Of a stretch of DNA of 64,000 bases, positions 1 to 9,811 are shown piece after piece (within the stretch, counting starts at the first letter, position 1; the number at the start of each line of letters is the position of its first letter). Both the position numbers and the translations under genes were made by a program. The notes below the pieces were generated by a model. The model did no database searches, had not been told where the DNA came from, and was given only the letters and a program-made list of their open reading frames with translations. This stretch comes from Planctomycetia bacterium (GTDB taxonomy: Bacteria; Planctomycetota; Phycisphaerae; UBA1845; UTPLA1), in assembly GCA_015200345.1 (NCBI GenBank), contig CP054187.1, forward strand, positions 3,704,470 to 3,768,469, written 5' to 3'.

Positions 1-600
1 ACGTTCTGGCTCGGCGCGATCCGGGCGTTGGCGCGCGGCCGGAAGTTTGGATCGGACAGGCCTTGGCGGCTGGAGACCGATCGCAAGCGTTACGATCTGG
101 GGGACCCTGTGCAGGTTCGTCTGACGTTGCGCGATGCGTCGATGCGATATCAGTTCGGTGATCTGGGCGTCGTCGTGCGCGATGCGCACGGCGCGGTGGA
201 TCGAGCCGGCCTGCAACTCAAGTTGCCCGGCAGCGGCGTCTGGGAAGGCACGTGGGAGGCATCGGTCGCCGGGACGCTGACGCTCGCGGTCGCGTCGGAT
301 GCCTTCTCCGGCGAGACCGAGCCGCCCAGTTGCTCGATTGAGGTGCAATCGATCGACCTGGAGCGGCGCGAACCTTCCGCGGATCGCCAGATGCTTGCCC
401 GCATCGCCGAGCAAACCGGCGGCCGTGCATTCTGGTCGACCGATGATCTTTCGGAGCTTGCGAAGCTCATTCCGGATCGCAGCATTCAGACGCCCGCGGA
501 CATCGAGACGCCGCTATGGGATACGCGATTGATCGTTCTGGTGCTGACGAGTTTGCTGGCAACCGAATGGATTCTTCGGCGGGCATTGAGCCTTCCGTAA
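1..600 (+). CDS. C-terminal part of a vWA/GATase-like membrane protein (5' truncated)
   Basis: The reading frame is open from the first base, so only the last 199 residues are present. What remains is a beta-rich stretch (about residues 20-110) and then a segment ending in LARIAEQTGGRAFW. That wording is typical of the region after von Willebrand A domains in planctomycete membrane proteins, where the residues sit near 'IAEATGGRYF'. A hydrophobic helix (LIVLVLTSLLATEWILRRA) follows at the extreme C-terminus and would anchor it in the inner membrane with a short basic tail. The next gene starts 6 bp downstream, so they are probably one operon. The family assignment comes from the C-terminal pattern only; the diagnostic N-terminal domains lie outside the window. 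Confidence 0.6.
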   Translation, partial: TFWLGAIRALARGRKFGSDRPWRLETDRKRYDLGDPVQVRLTLRDASMRYQFGDLGVVVRDAHGAVDRAGLQLKLPGSGVWEGTWEASVAGTLTLAVASDAFSGETEPPSCSIEVQSIDLERREPSADRQMLARIAEQTGGRAFWSTDDLSELAKLIPDRSIQTPADIETPLWDTRLIVLVLTSLLATEWILRRALSLP

Positions 601-606
601 CGAGTT

Positions 607-3600
607 ATGGCGATGGGATCGAATCACGTGCCTGGGAACGATCTGCTTGCCCGTCTGGCAGGGGTGCGTCGACGCATTCGGTGGCTTCTGGCGCTGGAGG
701 CCGTCGGGCGAATTCTGCTGGTCAGCGTGTTGTACGCGGTCGTCGTCGCCGGGGCCGACTGGTGGGTGCATTTCCCGGGGTATGCCCGGCTGATTTTTAA
801 TGCGACATTTGTCGTACTGATCGGTCGCTATGCCTGGCGTCGCGTCTATCGTCCGGCCACGGTGCCGATCCATCTCGATCAGATCGCGCTGATACTGCCC
901 GAACTGCCTGGAGAACTGCGCGATCGCTTGGCGGCGAGCGTCGCGTACCTTGACCACGGCGGGGCGGGTTCGTCCGCCCTGTGGCAGACCGTCATTGAAC
1001 AAACGAGCGATTCGCTCGGCCATGCGAGGTTGGCGCGCGGGATTCGACCGGAGCGGGCGCGTCGTTGGATGACGGCGGGCGTGTTGAGCGTGCTTGGGAT
1101 GGCGGCTCTTGCGACGTGGCAGGGTCCGCTGGTGCGGGTGGGCCTCGCACGGTTGACAACTCCACTTGGTGATTCGGCGTGGCCGCGTCGCGTGGAGATC
1201 GTCCCACTGACGGGCGATGCGGTGGTGGCGGTGGGTGAGTCGTTTGAAGTGGCCATGCGGGTGGCGCGGGGCGAAAGCCGACTTCACCGCGTATACCTGA
1301 ATCTGCACCTGCCGTTTGGTCGCATTCAACGCGAAGTGCTTCGCCGCGGAGCGGATGGCGTCTACCGCCGCACCCTGGATGCCATCCGCGCCGACGTGCA
1401 ATACTCGTTCGCCTGCGGCGATCACGATTTGTCTGATTCGCCGTTTACGATCCGTGCCGCGACCCGGCCGGAGGTCGTCGCGCTGAACGCCGAGGTGTCA
1501 CTCCCCTCGTACGCCGGTTCAATCGCACCCGAATTGCAAGCCGACACCGAGGAGGGATTTCATGCAATTCGCGGCGGATCGCTGCGGCTGCGCGCGACCT
1601 GCCATCTCCCGAGTGCCGCGCAACGTTCCAACGCGAGCGTCAAGCTGGAATTGGAGGACGGGCGCACCGTGGAAATGCACCACGGAGAGGAGGCGGAGTG
1701 GACCGCGACCCTGCTCGCGGAGGAATCGACTTCATTCGTTATCGAGCTTCGTGATGGACTGGGGTTGACGCCGCGCGACCGGCGGAGTTATCGACTCTTC
1801 GTCCGAGCGGATCAGCCGCCGTCGGCGCGGATCATTGAGCCGACCGGGGTGCTGGACATCACGCCGCGCGCTGAACTCGACTTGGTCGTTCACGCCGAGG
1901 ACGACGTGGGTTTGACGGGCGTGCTGCTTGCCGCCTCGGTTGAGCGTGTGTCGGCGGAGAGGCAACCTTCCCAGTGGACCGCTGATCTCCTCGCCGAGGG
2001 AGTTGATCTGAAGACGGACGCGATTGCCGGTGCGACATCGATCGCGGAACCGGCGGCGGTCCAGCCAGCCGGTTCGACCGCATCGCCGCGGGAAGTACAA
2101 CGGGCGTATCGCTGGTCGCTGGCGGAACTCAATGTGCAGCCGGGTGATTCGGTCATCTATCACGTCGAATCGCGCGATGCGTTCGTGCAGGACGGTTCGC
2201 CGCGCACGGTGCGCACGCTGCCTCAACGGCTGATTGTTCTCTCGCCACCGGATTTTGCCAAGCGGCTGCGCGACGAATTGCTGACGTCGCAGCGATCGCT
2301 TCGGCGCCTGTTGGCGGACATCGTTTCAATCGAAGGCCGCACGCGCGCATTGGAAGAAGCACAGGCGATATCACGAGCCACAACGCGACCGCTTGCGGCC
2401 GAGCTGCGCCGGGCGCGTCAGTCCGCCGCATTGATCCTGGATCGGCTTCAACTGGTCATCGACCGCGGCTATGCCAATCGGCTGGGTCACGACGATGCCG
2501 TTCAAATGACCCGCCGGGTTCATCAGGAAGTGTCGGAAATCTCGGACGAGTTTCTCGAACTTGCTGCCGTCGCGCTGGAAGCGATTCCGGACGAGCCGGA
2601 GGCATCGACCGCGACGCGTCTGGTCGTCACGGCCCTGGAGATGGAGAGCCGGGCGATCACGGGAATTCATGCGATCCTGGACCGGTTGGCGCGATGGAAT
2701 GACTACGAGGAACTGGTTCGACGTGTGCGCGAATTGCAGGAGCGGCAGGAAGCGCTCATCCGCGTGGTGGCCGAGGCGGCTCGCGCAGCGCAGGACTTGA
2801 GAATTGACACGCTCGGCGGAGCGGGCAGCGGAGCCGAAGGCAACGGCGCGAACGCCCCGCGCGTGTTGGATACCGCGGCGCAAGACCAGCGACAGCTAAG
2901 CGCCGAAGCGACACGCCTGCTGCTAAGCATGAAGGACTTCGGGCGAGAGGTTGAGGGTGTGAAGCCTGCGCGGGTGGCAGCGCTGGAGGCGGCGGCCGAC
3001 CTGGGGTATCGACACAACGTCGTCGGGCGCATGGAAGAAGCCGTGGCGGAGTTGAGCGCGGGCCGCGCCGGGCTGGCGGGCGACGCGCAAGCCGGTGCGG
3101 CCGCCGGATTGCGGGCGATGGTGGCTTTGTTGGAGGACGCACCGCAGCGGGAACTGTCGCTCCTGTCCAAGGCGCTGGCCGACGCGGCGGACCGGTTAAA
3201 GAAAATCATCCTCGCGCAGCGCGACTTGATCGGTCGGACGGAGTCCGCGCAGCCGGAATGGGCGCGCCTGGTCACGCGACAATCGACGCTCGCGCGGACA
3301 ACCAGTGCGTTCTCGGCGGGTATCAAGGTGGCCGACTCGGAATCGGAGACGGTGCGCGAGCACACCGGCAAATCTTCGGAGGAGATGCTGGCCGCGGCGG
3401 ACGGGTTGTCTGCGGGGGATGGGATCCGGGCTCGTACACGTCAGGATGCGGCGCTGGAGCTGCTGGAGACGGCGTTGCGTGTTCTGGAGCGTCGGCAAAG
3501 CGAAGCCGATCAGGCCGCGGCGGAGAAATCGCTGGCGGCGCTGGCCGAGCGATTGATCGCGATTCACCGGGAGCAGGGATTGATTCACACCGATACGCAG

Positions 3601-4176
3601 TGGTTCGCGTCGCGCAGCGCGGACGCGGCCCGCTTGACGCGCGCCGATGTGCTTCGCGCGGGGCAGCTTGTTCTGCGGCAGTCGACGCTGAAGGAACAAC
3701 TGGAGGAAGCGCGGGAAAAGATGGCGGGCAGCATCGTCTTCAATCATGTTGCCGCACGCGTGGCACAGGATATGTCGGAATCGGCCGGATTGCTCGACGC
3801 GCGTGCGTGGGATGGCGCCTTGGCGGTGCAGGAGCGTATACTGGGGGCTCTGCGGCAACTGATCGGCGCCATCGAAACGCTTCCGCGTCCCGATCCGTCG
3901 AAGCAGTTTGCCGATGCGGCCGGCGCGGGGCAGTCCGCCGCGCAGCCGACGATGGAGCGGTTGATCCCGCCGCTGGCGGAATTGAAGGTGTTGCGGTCCA
4001 TGCAACAGGCGCTGCATGAGCAGACGGTGCGCTGGGCAAGCGTGAAGGGGGAGAGCGAAGCCGATTCGCAGCGCCGGCACGAAGCGCTGCGGGCCGTGGG
4101 GACGGGGCAGCGAGAATTGCATGAACTGGCGACCCAATTGATCGAGCAGTCGGCTTCGCAGGGGAGCGCTCCATGA
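607..4176 (+). CDS. Large membrane-anchored coiled-coil protein, DUF4175-like
   Basis: A protein of 1189 residues. The N-terminus carries two hydrophobic helices (about residues 30-75) and another at about 155-175. A large beta-rich extracytoplasmic region (about 190-540) follows, then roughly 600 residues of Ala/Glu/Arg/Leu-rich helix with coiled-coil character. This layout matches the DUF4175 family of long envelope proteins that sit beside vWA/MoxR modules in Planctomycetota; no enzyme motif is visible. The start ATG at 607 lies 6 bp after the upstream stop; a second in-frame ATG at 613 is also possible and neither has a strong Shine-Dalgarno. The stop overlaps the next start as ATGA. The role is probably structural or scaffold in the envelope, by inference from architecture. 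Confidence 0.7.
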   Translation: MAMGSNHVPGNDLLARLAGVRRRIRWLLALEAVGRILLVSVLYAVVVAGADWWVHFPGYARLIFNATFVVLIGRYAWRRVYRPATVPIHLDQIALILPELPGELRDRLAASVAYLDHGGAGSSALWQTVIEQTSDSLGHARLARGIRPERARRWMTAGVLSVLGMAALATWQGPLVRVGLARLTTPLGDSAWPRRVEIVPLTGDAVVAVGESFEVAMRVARGESRLHRVYLNLHLPFGRIQREVLRRGADGVYRRTLDAIRADVQYSFACGDHDLSDSPFTIRAATRPEVVALNAEVSLPSYAGSIAPELQADTEEGFHAIRGGSLRLRATCHLPSAAQRSNASVKLELEDGRTVEMHHGEEAEWTATLLAEESTSFVIELRDGLGLTPRDRRSYRLFVRADQPPSARIIEPTGVLDITPRAELDLVVHAEDDVGLTGVLLAASVERVSAERQPSQWTADLLAEGVDLKTDAIAGATSIAEPAAVQPAGSTASPREVQRAYRWSLAELNVQPGDSVIYHVESRDAFVQDGSPRTVRTLPQRLIVLSPPDFAKRLRDELLTSQRSLRRLLADIVSIEGRTRALEEAQAISRATTRPLAAELRRARQSAALILDRLQLVIDRGYANRLGHDDAVQMTRRVHQEVSEISDEFLELAAVALEAIPDEPEASTATRLVVTALEMESRAITGIHAILDRLARWNDYEELVRRVRELQERQEALIRVVAEAARAAQDLRIDTLGGAGSGAEGNGANAPRVLDTAAQDQRQLSAEATRLLLSMKDFGREVEGVKPARVAALEAAADLGYRHNVVGRMEEAVAELSAGRAGLAGDAQAGAAAGLRAMVALLEDAPQRELSLLSKALADAADRLKKIILAQRDLIGRTESAQPEWARLVTRQSTLARTTSAFSAGIKVADSESETVREHTGKSSEEMLAAADGLSAGDGIRARTRQDAALELLETALRVLERRQSEADQAAAEKSLAALAERLIAIHREQGLIHTDTQWFASRSADAARLTRADVLRAGQLVLRQSTLKEQLEEAREKMAGSIVFNHVAARVAQDMSESAGLLDARAWDGALAVQERILGALRQLIGAIETLPRPDPSKQFADAAGAGQSAAQPTMERLIPPLAELKVLRSMQQALHEQTVRWASVKGESEADSQRRHEALRAVGTGQRELHELATQLIEQSASQGSAP

Positions 4177-4937
4177 CCAGAAAACCGAACGCGAGACTCA
4201 ACGTCATGGCCGGGGCGCGCATGGTCGTGTTTATGGCACTGATTGGGGTGATGGCGGCGGTCGTGTTTGCCGCACAGGAGACCGGGCCGACCCATGCCGG
4301 AGAAGCTTGCTCGACGCCGCCGGCCTCGACCCAGCCGGTTGAGCATGAGAGCCACGCGACACGTGCCCCGGCTGCAACGCAATCATCCCGTGCATCGCGT
4401 GACGAGATGGTGCGGAAGCTGCTCGGCGGGGAATCGACGGTGGTCGATCAAGTCGATCGGATGCTTCAGGACATGGGCGAAGCTACGACGCGCCTCACGG
4501 CGCAGCTCGACGCCGGATCGGAGACCCAGGCGGCCCAGCGCCGGGCACTGGAGGGTCTCGACGTGCTGATTCGCCAGGCTGGAGAAAATCGACGCGCGTC
4601 GCCGCAAACGTCCCGCGTTCGTCCGCGTGGCGAGCGCGACGCGCAGCGCCGACGCACGCCGGATGAGCGGAAGCAAACGAATCAGGGCAAAGGGGGGCAG
4701 GCCCAGCGCGGCGGACCCGGTGCGGCGGGTGGCGCGGGCGAGGATTCGGCGAACAAGAAGGCGGCCAAGGCCGAGATGGTCCGCGGGTGGGGATACCTGC
4801 CTGGCCGGGAGCGTGACGAGGTCATTCAGGGGTTCGACGAAGAGTTCCTCGCGAAGTATCGTGAGCAGATCATGGAGTATTATCGGCGGCTGGCGGAAGC
4901 GGCTTCGGTGCAACCGGTGTCGGGTGAACCACGATGA
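4173..4937 (+). CDS. Putative secreted low-complexity protein
   Basis: A protein of 254 residues that I do not recognise. It starts with a membrane or signal segment (ARMVVFMALIGVMAAVVFAA, about residues 12-31). A Thr/Pro/Ala/Ser-rich spacer follows, then a helical region (about 70-130), a very basic Gln/Arg/Lys/Gly-rich linker (about 135-195) and a compact C-terminal part with GWGYLPGRERDEVIQG and KYREQIMEYYRRLAE. That C-terminal 'WG.LP.R.R..I' pattern is common at the ends of secreted planctomycete proteins encoded beside DUF4175-like genes. Its ATG overlaps the upstream stop (ATGA) and its own stop overlaps the next ATG in the same way, so translation is probably coupled across three genes. 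Confidence 0.65.
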   Translation: MTRKPNARLNVMAGARMVVFMALIGVMAAVVFAAQETGPTHAGEACSTPPASTQPVEHESHATRAPAATQSSRASRDEMVRKLLGGESTVVDQVDRMLQDMGEATTRLTAQLDAGSETQAAQRRALEGLDVLIRQAGENRRASPQTSRVRPRGERDAQRRRTPDERKQTNQGKGGQAQRGGPGAAGGAGEDSANKKAAKAEMVRGWGYLPGRERDEVIQGFDEEFLAKYREQIMEYYRRLAEAASVQPVSGEPR

Positions 4938-5995
4938 AATCGACGCGAGGCATCATGGGGAACGCTGGGATGTCCATTGGAGCGATTCTCCTGCTCCCCG
5001 TTATCGCCACGGCGCAGGCGCCGACGTCGCAACCCGTTGCCACCGCGAAGCGCGCGGGGCGCGTGGATCGGCCGACTGTCGAGCAGGCTGCCGCGATTGA
5101 ACGCGGGTTGAAATGGCTCGCCGAGCAGCAGAAGCCCGACGGCTCCTTTGGCAGCGGGTCACAATACGGGCGCCACGTGGGCATCACGTCGCTGGCGTGC
5201 CTTGCTTTCATGAGCGAGGGGAGCATGCCGGAGCGGGGGCGCTATGCGAAGAATGTCGATTCAGGTCTGGATTTCGTGCTCAAGGCCTGTTCGGAACAAT
5301 CGGGCCTGATCGCGGCGGAGACGTCGTACGGCCCGATGTACGGCCACGGATTCGCGACGCTGTTTCTCGCCGAAGCCTATGGCATGTCGCATCGCGGCGA
5401 CTTGCGCGAGAAGCTTCAAAAAGCCGTCGCGCTGATCGTTCGCACACAAAATGACCAGGGCGGCTGGCGGTATCATCCCGTCAAGGCGGATGCGGACATT
5501 TCCGTGACGATCTGCCAGGTCATGGCGCTGCGCGCGGCGCGCAACGCCGGCATCACCGTCCCGAAAGAAGTGATCGACAAGTCGATCAAGTATGTGCGTG
5601 AGAGCCAGAACCCCGACGGCGGGTTTCGCTACATGCTGGACTCGGCCGGCTCGATGTTCGCGCGGTCGGCCGCAGGCGTGGCGGCGCTGTATTACGCCGG
5701 CATGTACGACGATCCGGTGATCCGCAAGGGACTGGCGTACCTCAAAAAGTTCACGCCGGGTAAGACGGAAGAACAGACCCACTACTACTATGGGCATTAC
5801 TATGCGGTGCAGGCGATGCACGTGGCGGGTGGGGAACATTGGGAGCAATGGTGGCCGGCGATTCGCGACGAGTTGCTCGCCAAGCAGTTGCCCGATGGCT
5901 CGTGGCGCGGCGAGGCGGGCACGGAGTATGGCACGGCGATGGCGCTGATCGTGCTTCAGGTGCCGCGTGGAAACCTACCGATTCTCCAGCGTTAG
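4934..5995 (+). CDS. Secreted prenyltransferase/squalene-cyclase-like alpha-barrel repeat protein
   Basis: A protein of 353 residues with an N-terminal signal peptide (GMSIGAILLLPVIATAQA, cleavage near residue 30). The rest is an alpha/alpha-toroid with at least four QW-type repeats: QKPDGSFG, QNDQGGWRY, QNPDGGFRY and QLPDGSW. This is the terpene cyclase/prenyltransferase repeat fold. It is far shorter than squalene-hopene cyclase (about 630 residues) and the catalytic DxDD motif is not intact (DADIS occurs at the related position), so cyclase activity is unlikely. Related proteins are numerous in Planctomycetota and are usually annotated only by fold. It is ATGA-coupled to the upstream gene, suggesting it acts with the neighbouring envelope proteins, perhaps in ligand binding. 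Confidence 0.75.
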   Translation: MKSTRGIMGNAGMSIGAILLLPVIATAQAPTSQPVATAKRAGRVDRPTVEQAAAIERGLKWLAEQQKPDGSFGSGSQYGRHVGITSLACLAFMSEGSMPERGRYAKNVDSGLDFVLKACSEQSGLIAAETSYGPMYGHGFATLFLAEAYGMSHRGDLREKLQKAVALIVRTQNDQGGWRYHPVKADADISVTICQVMALRAARNAGITVPKEVIDKSIKYVRESQNPDGGFRYMLDSAGSMFARSAAGVAALYYAGMYDDPVIRKGLAYLKKFTPGKTEEQTHYYYGHYYAVQAMHVAGGEHWEQWWPAIRDELLAKQLPDGSWRGEAGTEYGTAMALIVLQVPRGNLPILQR

Positions 5996-6022
5996 GAAAT
6001 GCCTGACGGGGCCGCAGGTGAC

Positions 6023-7270
6023 ATGAGAATGAGGACGCTGATTCAAGACACCAGGCGGCGCCGGTCCGGGCTGGCGGCCTTGATTGCCCTGGGCGCGATG
6101 ACGACCTTGGCGCGCGGCCAATCGGCGACCGTGTATACAATTGACGGCAGATCGCAGACGAACGCCCTGGTGTCTCTTGCGATTCCCGGCGGCGTGACGC
6201 TCGGGCGGGAGGGGGAGCATTCGACGTTCGACTGGAAGGACGTGGACCGGCTCGAACTGAATCCCCGCGGCGAGGCCGTGGCGGGGCCGTGGAGCGTGAC
6301 CTGTTCCGACGGCAGCGTGTTGTTCGGCCGCATCGCGGGCGGTGGCGAAGACGCGGTGCGAATGGAACACGCGGCGCTTGGCGCGCTGTCGATCTCCCTG
6401 GAATACGTTGATTTCATCGACCGGCATGCGGCGCCGGGCGAGGTGATCGAGGCCGGTCGCGGCGACGGCGGGCGTGATCGCGCGGAAGATCGCATAATAT
6501 TGACAAATGGAGACGTTATCAAGGGGTCGATCGCGCGGCTGACAAGCGAAGGCGTGGCGCTTCTGGCCAACGAGCGTGAGCGGCTCGTCGCCTGGAGCGT
6601 GATTCGTCGGGTGAGCCTTGCGGCGTTGCAATCGGGTACCGCGTCAGGAAAGCGCGAAACGTCCGGGGGAATTGCCGAAAGGCCCGGGGCGCTGGTGTGG
6701 TTGGTGGATGGCTCGATGCTTGTGGCGCGGCGAGCAACGTTGCGCGAAGCGTCGGTTCAGGTGGAATCGGCGCTGGGACAGACGATGGCGGCGCCGCGGG
6801 AAGCGGTTCGAACGATCGAGTCGACCGGTGGGCGTCGCGTATGGCTAAGCGAGGTGCCGCGGTCGAGCGCCCGCGCGATTCGTTATTTTGATCACTCGAT
6901 GCCGCCGTCTTTTCCGGTGCCGGGAAACATCGAATCAATCAAGCTGGGCGGCGTCACACATTCGCGCGGTCTGCGGTTTGCAGGGGCGGGTCATCGCTCC
7001 TGGAATTTACAGGGTCAATTTGCATTGCTTCGCGCGAGCCTGGGCATGGAAGACGGGGCGGGACCGCTGGCTGATGCGGACGTGGTGATTCGCGTGGACG
7101 GTCGCCCCGTGATCGAGCATCGCGGCTTGCGGAGCGGCCAGCCGGCCCGGCCGGTGGAAGTCAATCTTGCCGGCGCGAAGGAACTGGAGATCGAGGTCGG
7201 CTTCGGCCGGCGCGGTCCGGTGCAGGATTGCGTCGTGCTGGTCAATCCTGCCTTGATAAAGCCGCAATGA
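6023..7270 (+). CDS. Secreted protein with C-terminal NPCBM-like domain
   Basis: About 415 residues from the ATG at 6023; earlier (5999) and later (6029) in-frame ATGs exist. A signal peptide follows a basic N-terminus (SGLAALIALGAMTTLARGQ). Residues about 30-260 hold repeated beta segments with the pattern 'G..V.L..DGS.L.G', as in planctomycete SHD1/Lsm-like repeats. The C-terminal about 150 residues look like an NPCBM (novel putative carbohydrate-binding module) domain: SIKLGGVTHSRGL, then W.L.G.FALLRASLG and VVIRVDGRPVIE. The gene is 27 bp or less after the preceding stop and ends 29 bp inside the convergent gene. I infer carbohydrate or cell-surface binding; no catalytic motif is seen. 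Confidence 0.7.
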   Translation: MRMRTLIQDTRRRRSGLAALIALGAMTTLARGQSATVYTIDGRSQTNALVSLAIPGGVTLGREGEHSTFDWKDVDRLELNPRGEAVAGPWSVTCSDGSVLFGRIAGGGEDAVRMEHAALGALSISLEYVDFIDRHAAPGEVIEAGRGDGGRDRAEDRIILTNGDVIKGSIARLTSEGVALLANERERLVAWSVIRRVSLAALQSGTASGKRETSGGIAERPGALVWLVDGSMLVARRATLREASVQVESALGQTMAAPREAVRTIESTGGRRVWLSEVPRSSARAIRYFDHSMPPSFPVPGNIESIKLGGVTHSRGLRFAGAGHRSWNLQGQFALLRASLGMEDGAGPLADADVVIRVDGRPVIEHRGLRSGQPARPVEVNLAGAKELEIEVGFGRRGPVQDCVVLVNPALIKPQ

Positions 7271-9752
7271 AGTCTCTGGCCGCGGCGGCGTAGCGTCCGG
7301 CGTCTGGCCGGGCGGCGAGCTGTTCAGCAACCGACTTCGCGGCGGCCGCATCGTGGCTATAATACAAAAGTCGCGCGAGGGCGTAATGGCCGGCCGGGCT
7401 GTTGGCTCGATCCGGCGGGAGCGAGGCGAGCATCGCCTTGGCCGATACGATGTATTGGCGCTGCGCGTGCGACATGGAGATCGCAGCCGGCGGTCCGAGC
7501 AGTTCGATCAAATCGGCGTCTTCCCCGGATTTCAAAGCGAGCCAAACAGCCGCCCAATCCGCGAATCGGCGATGCTCGGTGGTTTCAAGCAGGGCCTCCC
7601 GCTGCGCGCGACACGCCGCGCGATCGCCCCGCACGGCCTGGGCCCAGGCAAGCCAGGCTTGCCGTTCCGGTGCCGCGAATGCGGCAGGCGGCGCCGTATT
7701 CCAAAGCGAGAGCAGATCATCGCCGCGTCCCAGGCCGGCCAGCAGATCGTGCAGGCCGATTCGCGCATCGCGGTCGGCGGGATTCAGGCGGAGCAGCTCA
7801 CGATAGTCGCTCTCCGCCGGGGTGAATTGTCGTTGTGCTGCGAGCAGCGCTGCCCGGTTCAGACGCGGCGCGCGAGCAGAAGGTTCTACGATGATCAGGC
7901 GATCGTAAATCGCCATCGCTTCGGCGGGCTGTCCCAGATTAGTGAGGGCCACGCCGAGGTTCAACAGGGCGGGGCGGTCGTTCGCGTTCAAATCCAGGAT
8001 CTGCCTGCACCGCTTGACGACGGCGGGCCAATCCGCGCGGCGGACGGCGATCATCACGAGTTGATAGATCGCGTCGCGCTGAAACGGGCTGACGGCGACT
8101 GCGCGCTCGTAGCATTGCTGCGCGATCTGAAGGTTGCCGCTCTTGAAGAAATGGAAATCTCCCAACGCCATCAGCACCGGCACGTAGACGGGGTTTTCAT
8201 TTAATACTTTTGAATAAATAGCGGTCGCCTCGGCCTCCTTTCCGACCATTTCCAGGGTTCGCGCGTAGTAATACTGCACGCGCAAGTTGTTCGGCATCCG
8301 GCGCGCGGCCGATTCAAGTTCCCGCTCGGCGGCTGTCCAGTCACGCTGGAAGCGATGGGCGATCCCGGCTTGCAGCGCCAGCCGCGGTGAGTCGGGCCAT
8401 TTTTTGCGTGCCTCGGAAATGACGCAAAGCGCTTCATCGATGCGTTTCTCAAAGATGTACGCTTTGGCCAGCTCCGCGTGCGCGTCAACGTTGTCGGGAT
8501 TGATCGCCACCATGTGCAGGTCCCGCGCGACGGTCGAACGCCACGTTGGCGCGAGCCGCTGATCGGCCAGCAGCCAAACCACTGCGAGGCCGCAAAAGGG
8601 CGTGGCGGCGAGTGCCGGTAACCAGATGGGTCGGCGCTGTGCTCGCAGGAAGTCCAGAAGTTGAATCACCGCGGCCGCGAGCGCCAGATGCAGCCCGACC
8701 ATCGGCAGGTACATGTACCGGTCTGCGGTGAGGAATCGGCGTGCGAACGTCGCCGCGAGAAAGGGCGTCATGAGAATCACAAACGCGACCAACCCGGTGA
8801 AGGCGAGCGGGCACCGGCGCGCGGCGATCCGGATGAGCACCGCCAGGGCTGTCCATTCCAATAGCGCAATGAGCACGGGGATGCTCACAAAGGTGACGTT
8901 CTCCGGCGGTGGCGACCATGCTGCAATGCGAGAAGGCCACAGGAAGTTCTCAAAGTAATAACGGCTCGCGAGCAGCAGGCGCACCGGCGCAGGCGTCGAA
9001 AGCTCTTTCTCTGCAAGTTCGATCATGCCGAGCTTGTCGGTTGTCAGCAGGGCCGCGACCATGCCGGCCCCAGCCAGCACCAGCAGCACGCCATGCAAAA
9101 TCCCGTCACGGCGTGAAAGCCGTCCGTGTCGCCGCCACGCCAGCCAGGCGCCCGCGACTGGAACGGTCGGAATGATCTTGGACAACAGCGAGAGCACCCA
9201 CGCAAGGACGGCCGTCCACGCCGCGCCACGGGACAGAATCCCCGAAGGGCGAAGGCAAGCGATCAAAGTAATCAACGAGAAGAGCGTGCCGAGCAGGATC
9301 ATCCGGCCGCAGATCCATCCGACCGGTTCGATCACATAGGGATGGATGGCGAACAGCAGCGCGGTAATGAATGCGATTCGACGGCAATTCGCGACGAGGC
9401 GGATGAGCCAATGGACGAGCAGCACGTTGATGCCGTGCAGGGCGATGTTGGTGAGCTTGAAGTTGAGCGCGCTGACGGGGAATTGCGCGTCGGGCGTCGG
9501 TGCGGCGAGTGCGTAGTTCGCCATGAACGAGAGCATCGGGATCGGCTGGTACAAATCCTGGTGAACGACGGTTAACAGCGTGGCGGCGTGCTTCCATGAC
9601 GGCCGATTGACCAGTCCGTGCTCGATGATGAAACGCTGGTCGTCGCCGTTAAGAAAATCGCCCTGGCGCGTCGGCAGCACGGCTGTCGCTGCGGCGGCAA
9701 GAAGGATGCAGATGGCCGCCAGATGCGGAACGGTTCTCGCGCGGATCGCCAT
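7242..9752 (-). CDS. TMTC-like polytopic membrane protein with C-terminal TPR repeats
   Basis: A protein of 836 residues from ATG at 9752; a GTG 6 bp upstream is an alternative. The N-terminal half has about 9-11 hydrophobic helices beginning with HLAAICILLAAAATAVL. It carries an early luminal motif FLNGDDQRFI that resembles the acidic first-loop motif of GT-C glycosyltransferases and eukaryotic TMTC proteins. From about residue 425 on it is tetratricopeptide repeats (for example ALLNLGVALTNLGQPAEAMAIYDR and NVDAHAELAKAYIFEKRIDEA). A membrane-bound glycosyltransferase or a complex-assembly role is likely, but the sugar donor cannot be told. Its 3' end overlaps the convergent NPCBM gene by 29 bp. 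Confidence 0.75.
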   Translation of the reverse strand: MAIRARTVPHLAAICILLAAAATAVLPTRQGDFLNGDDQRFIIEHGLVNRPSWKHAATLLTVVHQDLYQPIPMLSFMANYALAAPTPDAQFPVSALNFKLTNIALHGINVLLVHWLIRLVANCRRIAFITALLFAIHPYVIEPVGWICGRMILLGTLFSLITLIACLRPSGILSRGAAWTAVLAWVLSLLSKIIPTVPVAGAWLAWRRHGRLSRRDGILHGVLLVLAGAGMVAALLTTDKLGMIELAEKELSTPAPVRLLLASRYYFENFLWPSRIAAWSPPPENVTFVSIPVLIALLEWTALAVLIRIAARRCPLAFTGLVAFVILMTPFLAATFARRFLTADRYMYLPMVGLHLALAAAVIQLLDFLRAQRRPIWLPALAATPFCGLAVVWLLADQRLAPTWRSTVARDLHMVAINPDNVDAHAELAKAYIFEKRIDEALCVISEARKKWPDSPRLALQAGIAHRFQRDWTAAERELESAARRMPNNLRVQYYYARTLEMVGKEAEATAIYSKVLNENPVYVPVLMALGDFHFFKSGNLQIAQQCYERAVAVSPFQRDAIYQLVMIAVRRADWPAVVKRCRQILDLNANDRPALLNLGVALTNLGQPAEAMAIYDRLIIVEPSARAPRLNRAALLAAQRQFTPAESDYRELLRLNPADRDARIGLHDLLAGLGRGDDLLSLWNTAPPAAFAAPERQAWLAWAQAVRGDRAACRAQREALLETTEHRRFADWAAVWLALKSGEDADLIELLGPPAAISMSHAQRQYIVSAKAMLASLPPDRANSPAGHYALARLLYYSHDAAAAKSVAEQLAARPDAGRYAAAARDFIAALSRQD

Positions 9753-9798
9753 AGGCACTTTCAGAAACTCGGCGTTCGCCGGCCCCGATTCAGGGCCG

Positions 9799-9811
9799 TA
9801 TCATTCGGGGG
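9799..9811 (+). promoter_or_regulatory. Possible -10 element for a leaderless folP transcript
   Basis: TATCAT at 9799-9804 ends 7 bp before the folP ATG at 9812, so transcription would start at or next to the A of the ATG. No purine-rich ribosome-binding site fits between them. The -35 region (around 9775-9781) is poor. Confidence 0.35.

Noticed and set aside
4934-5995. Squalene-hopene cyclase or terpene synthase
   Set aside because: Protein is half the required length, has a signal peptide and lacks the DxDD acid motif; only the repeat fold is supported.
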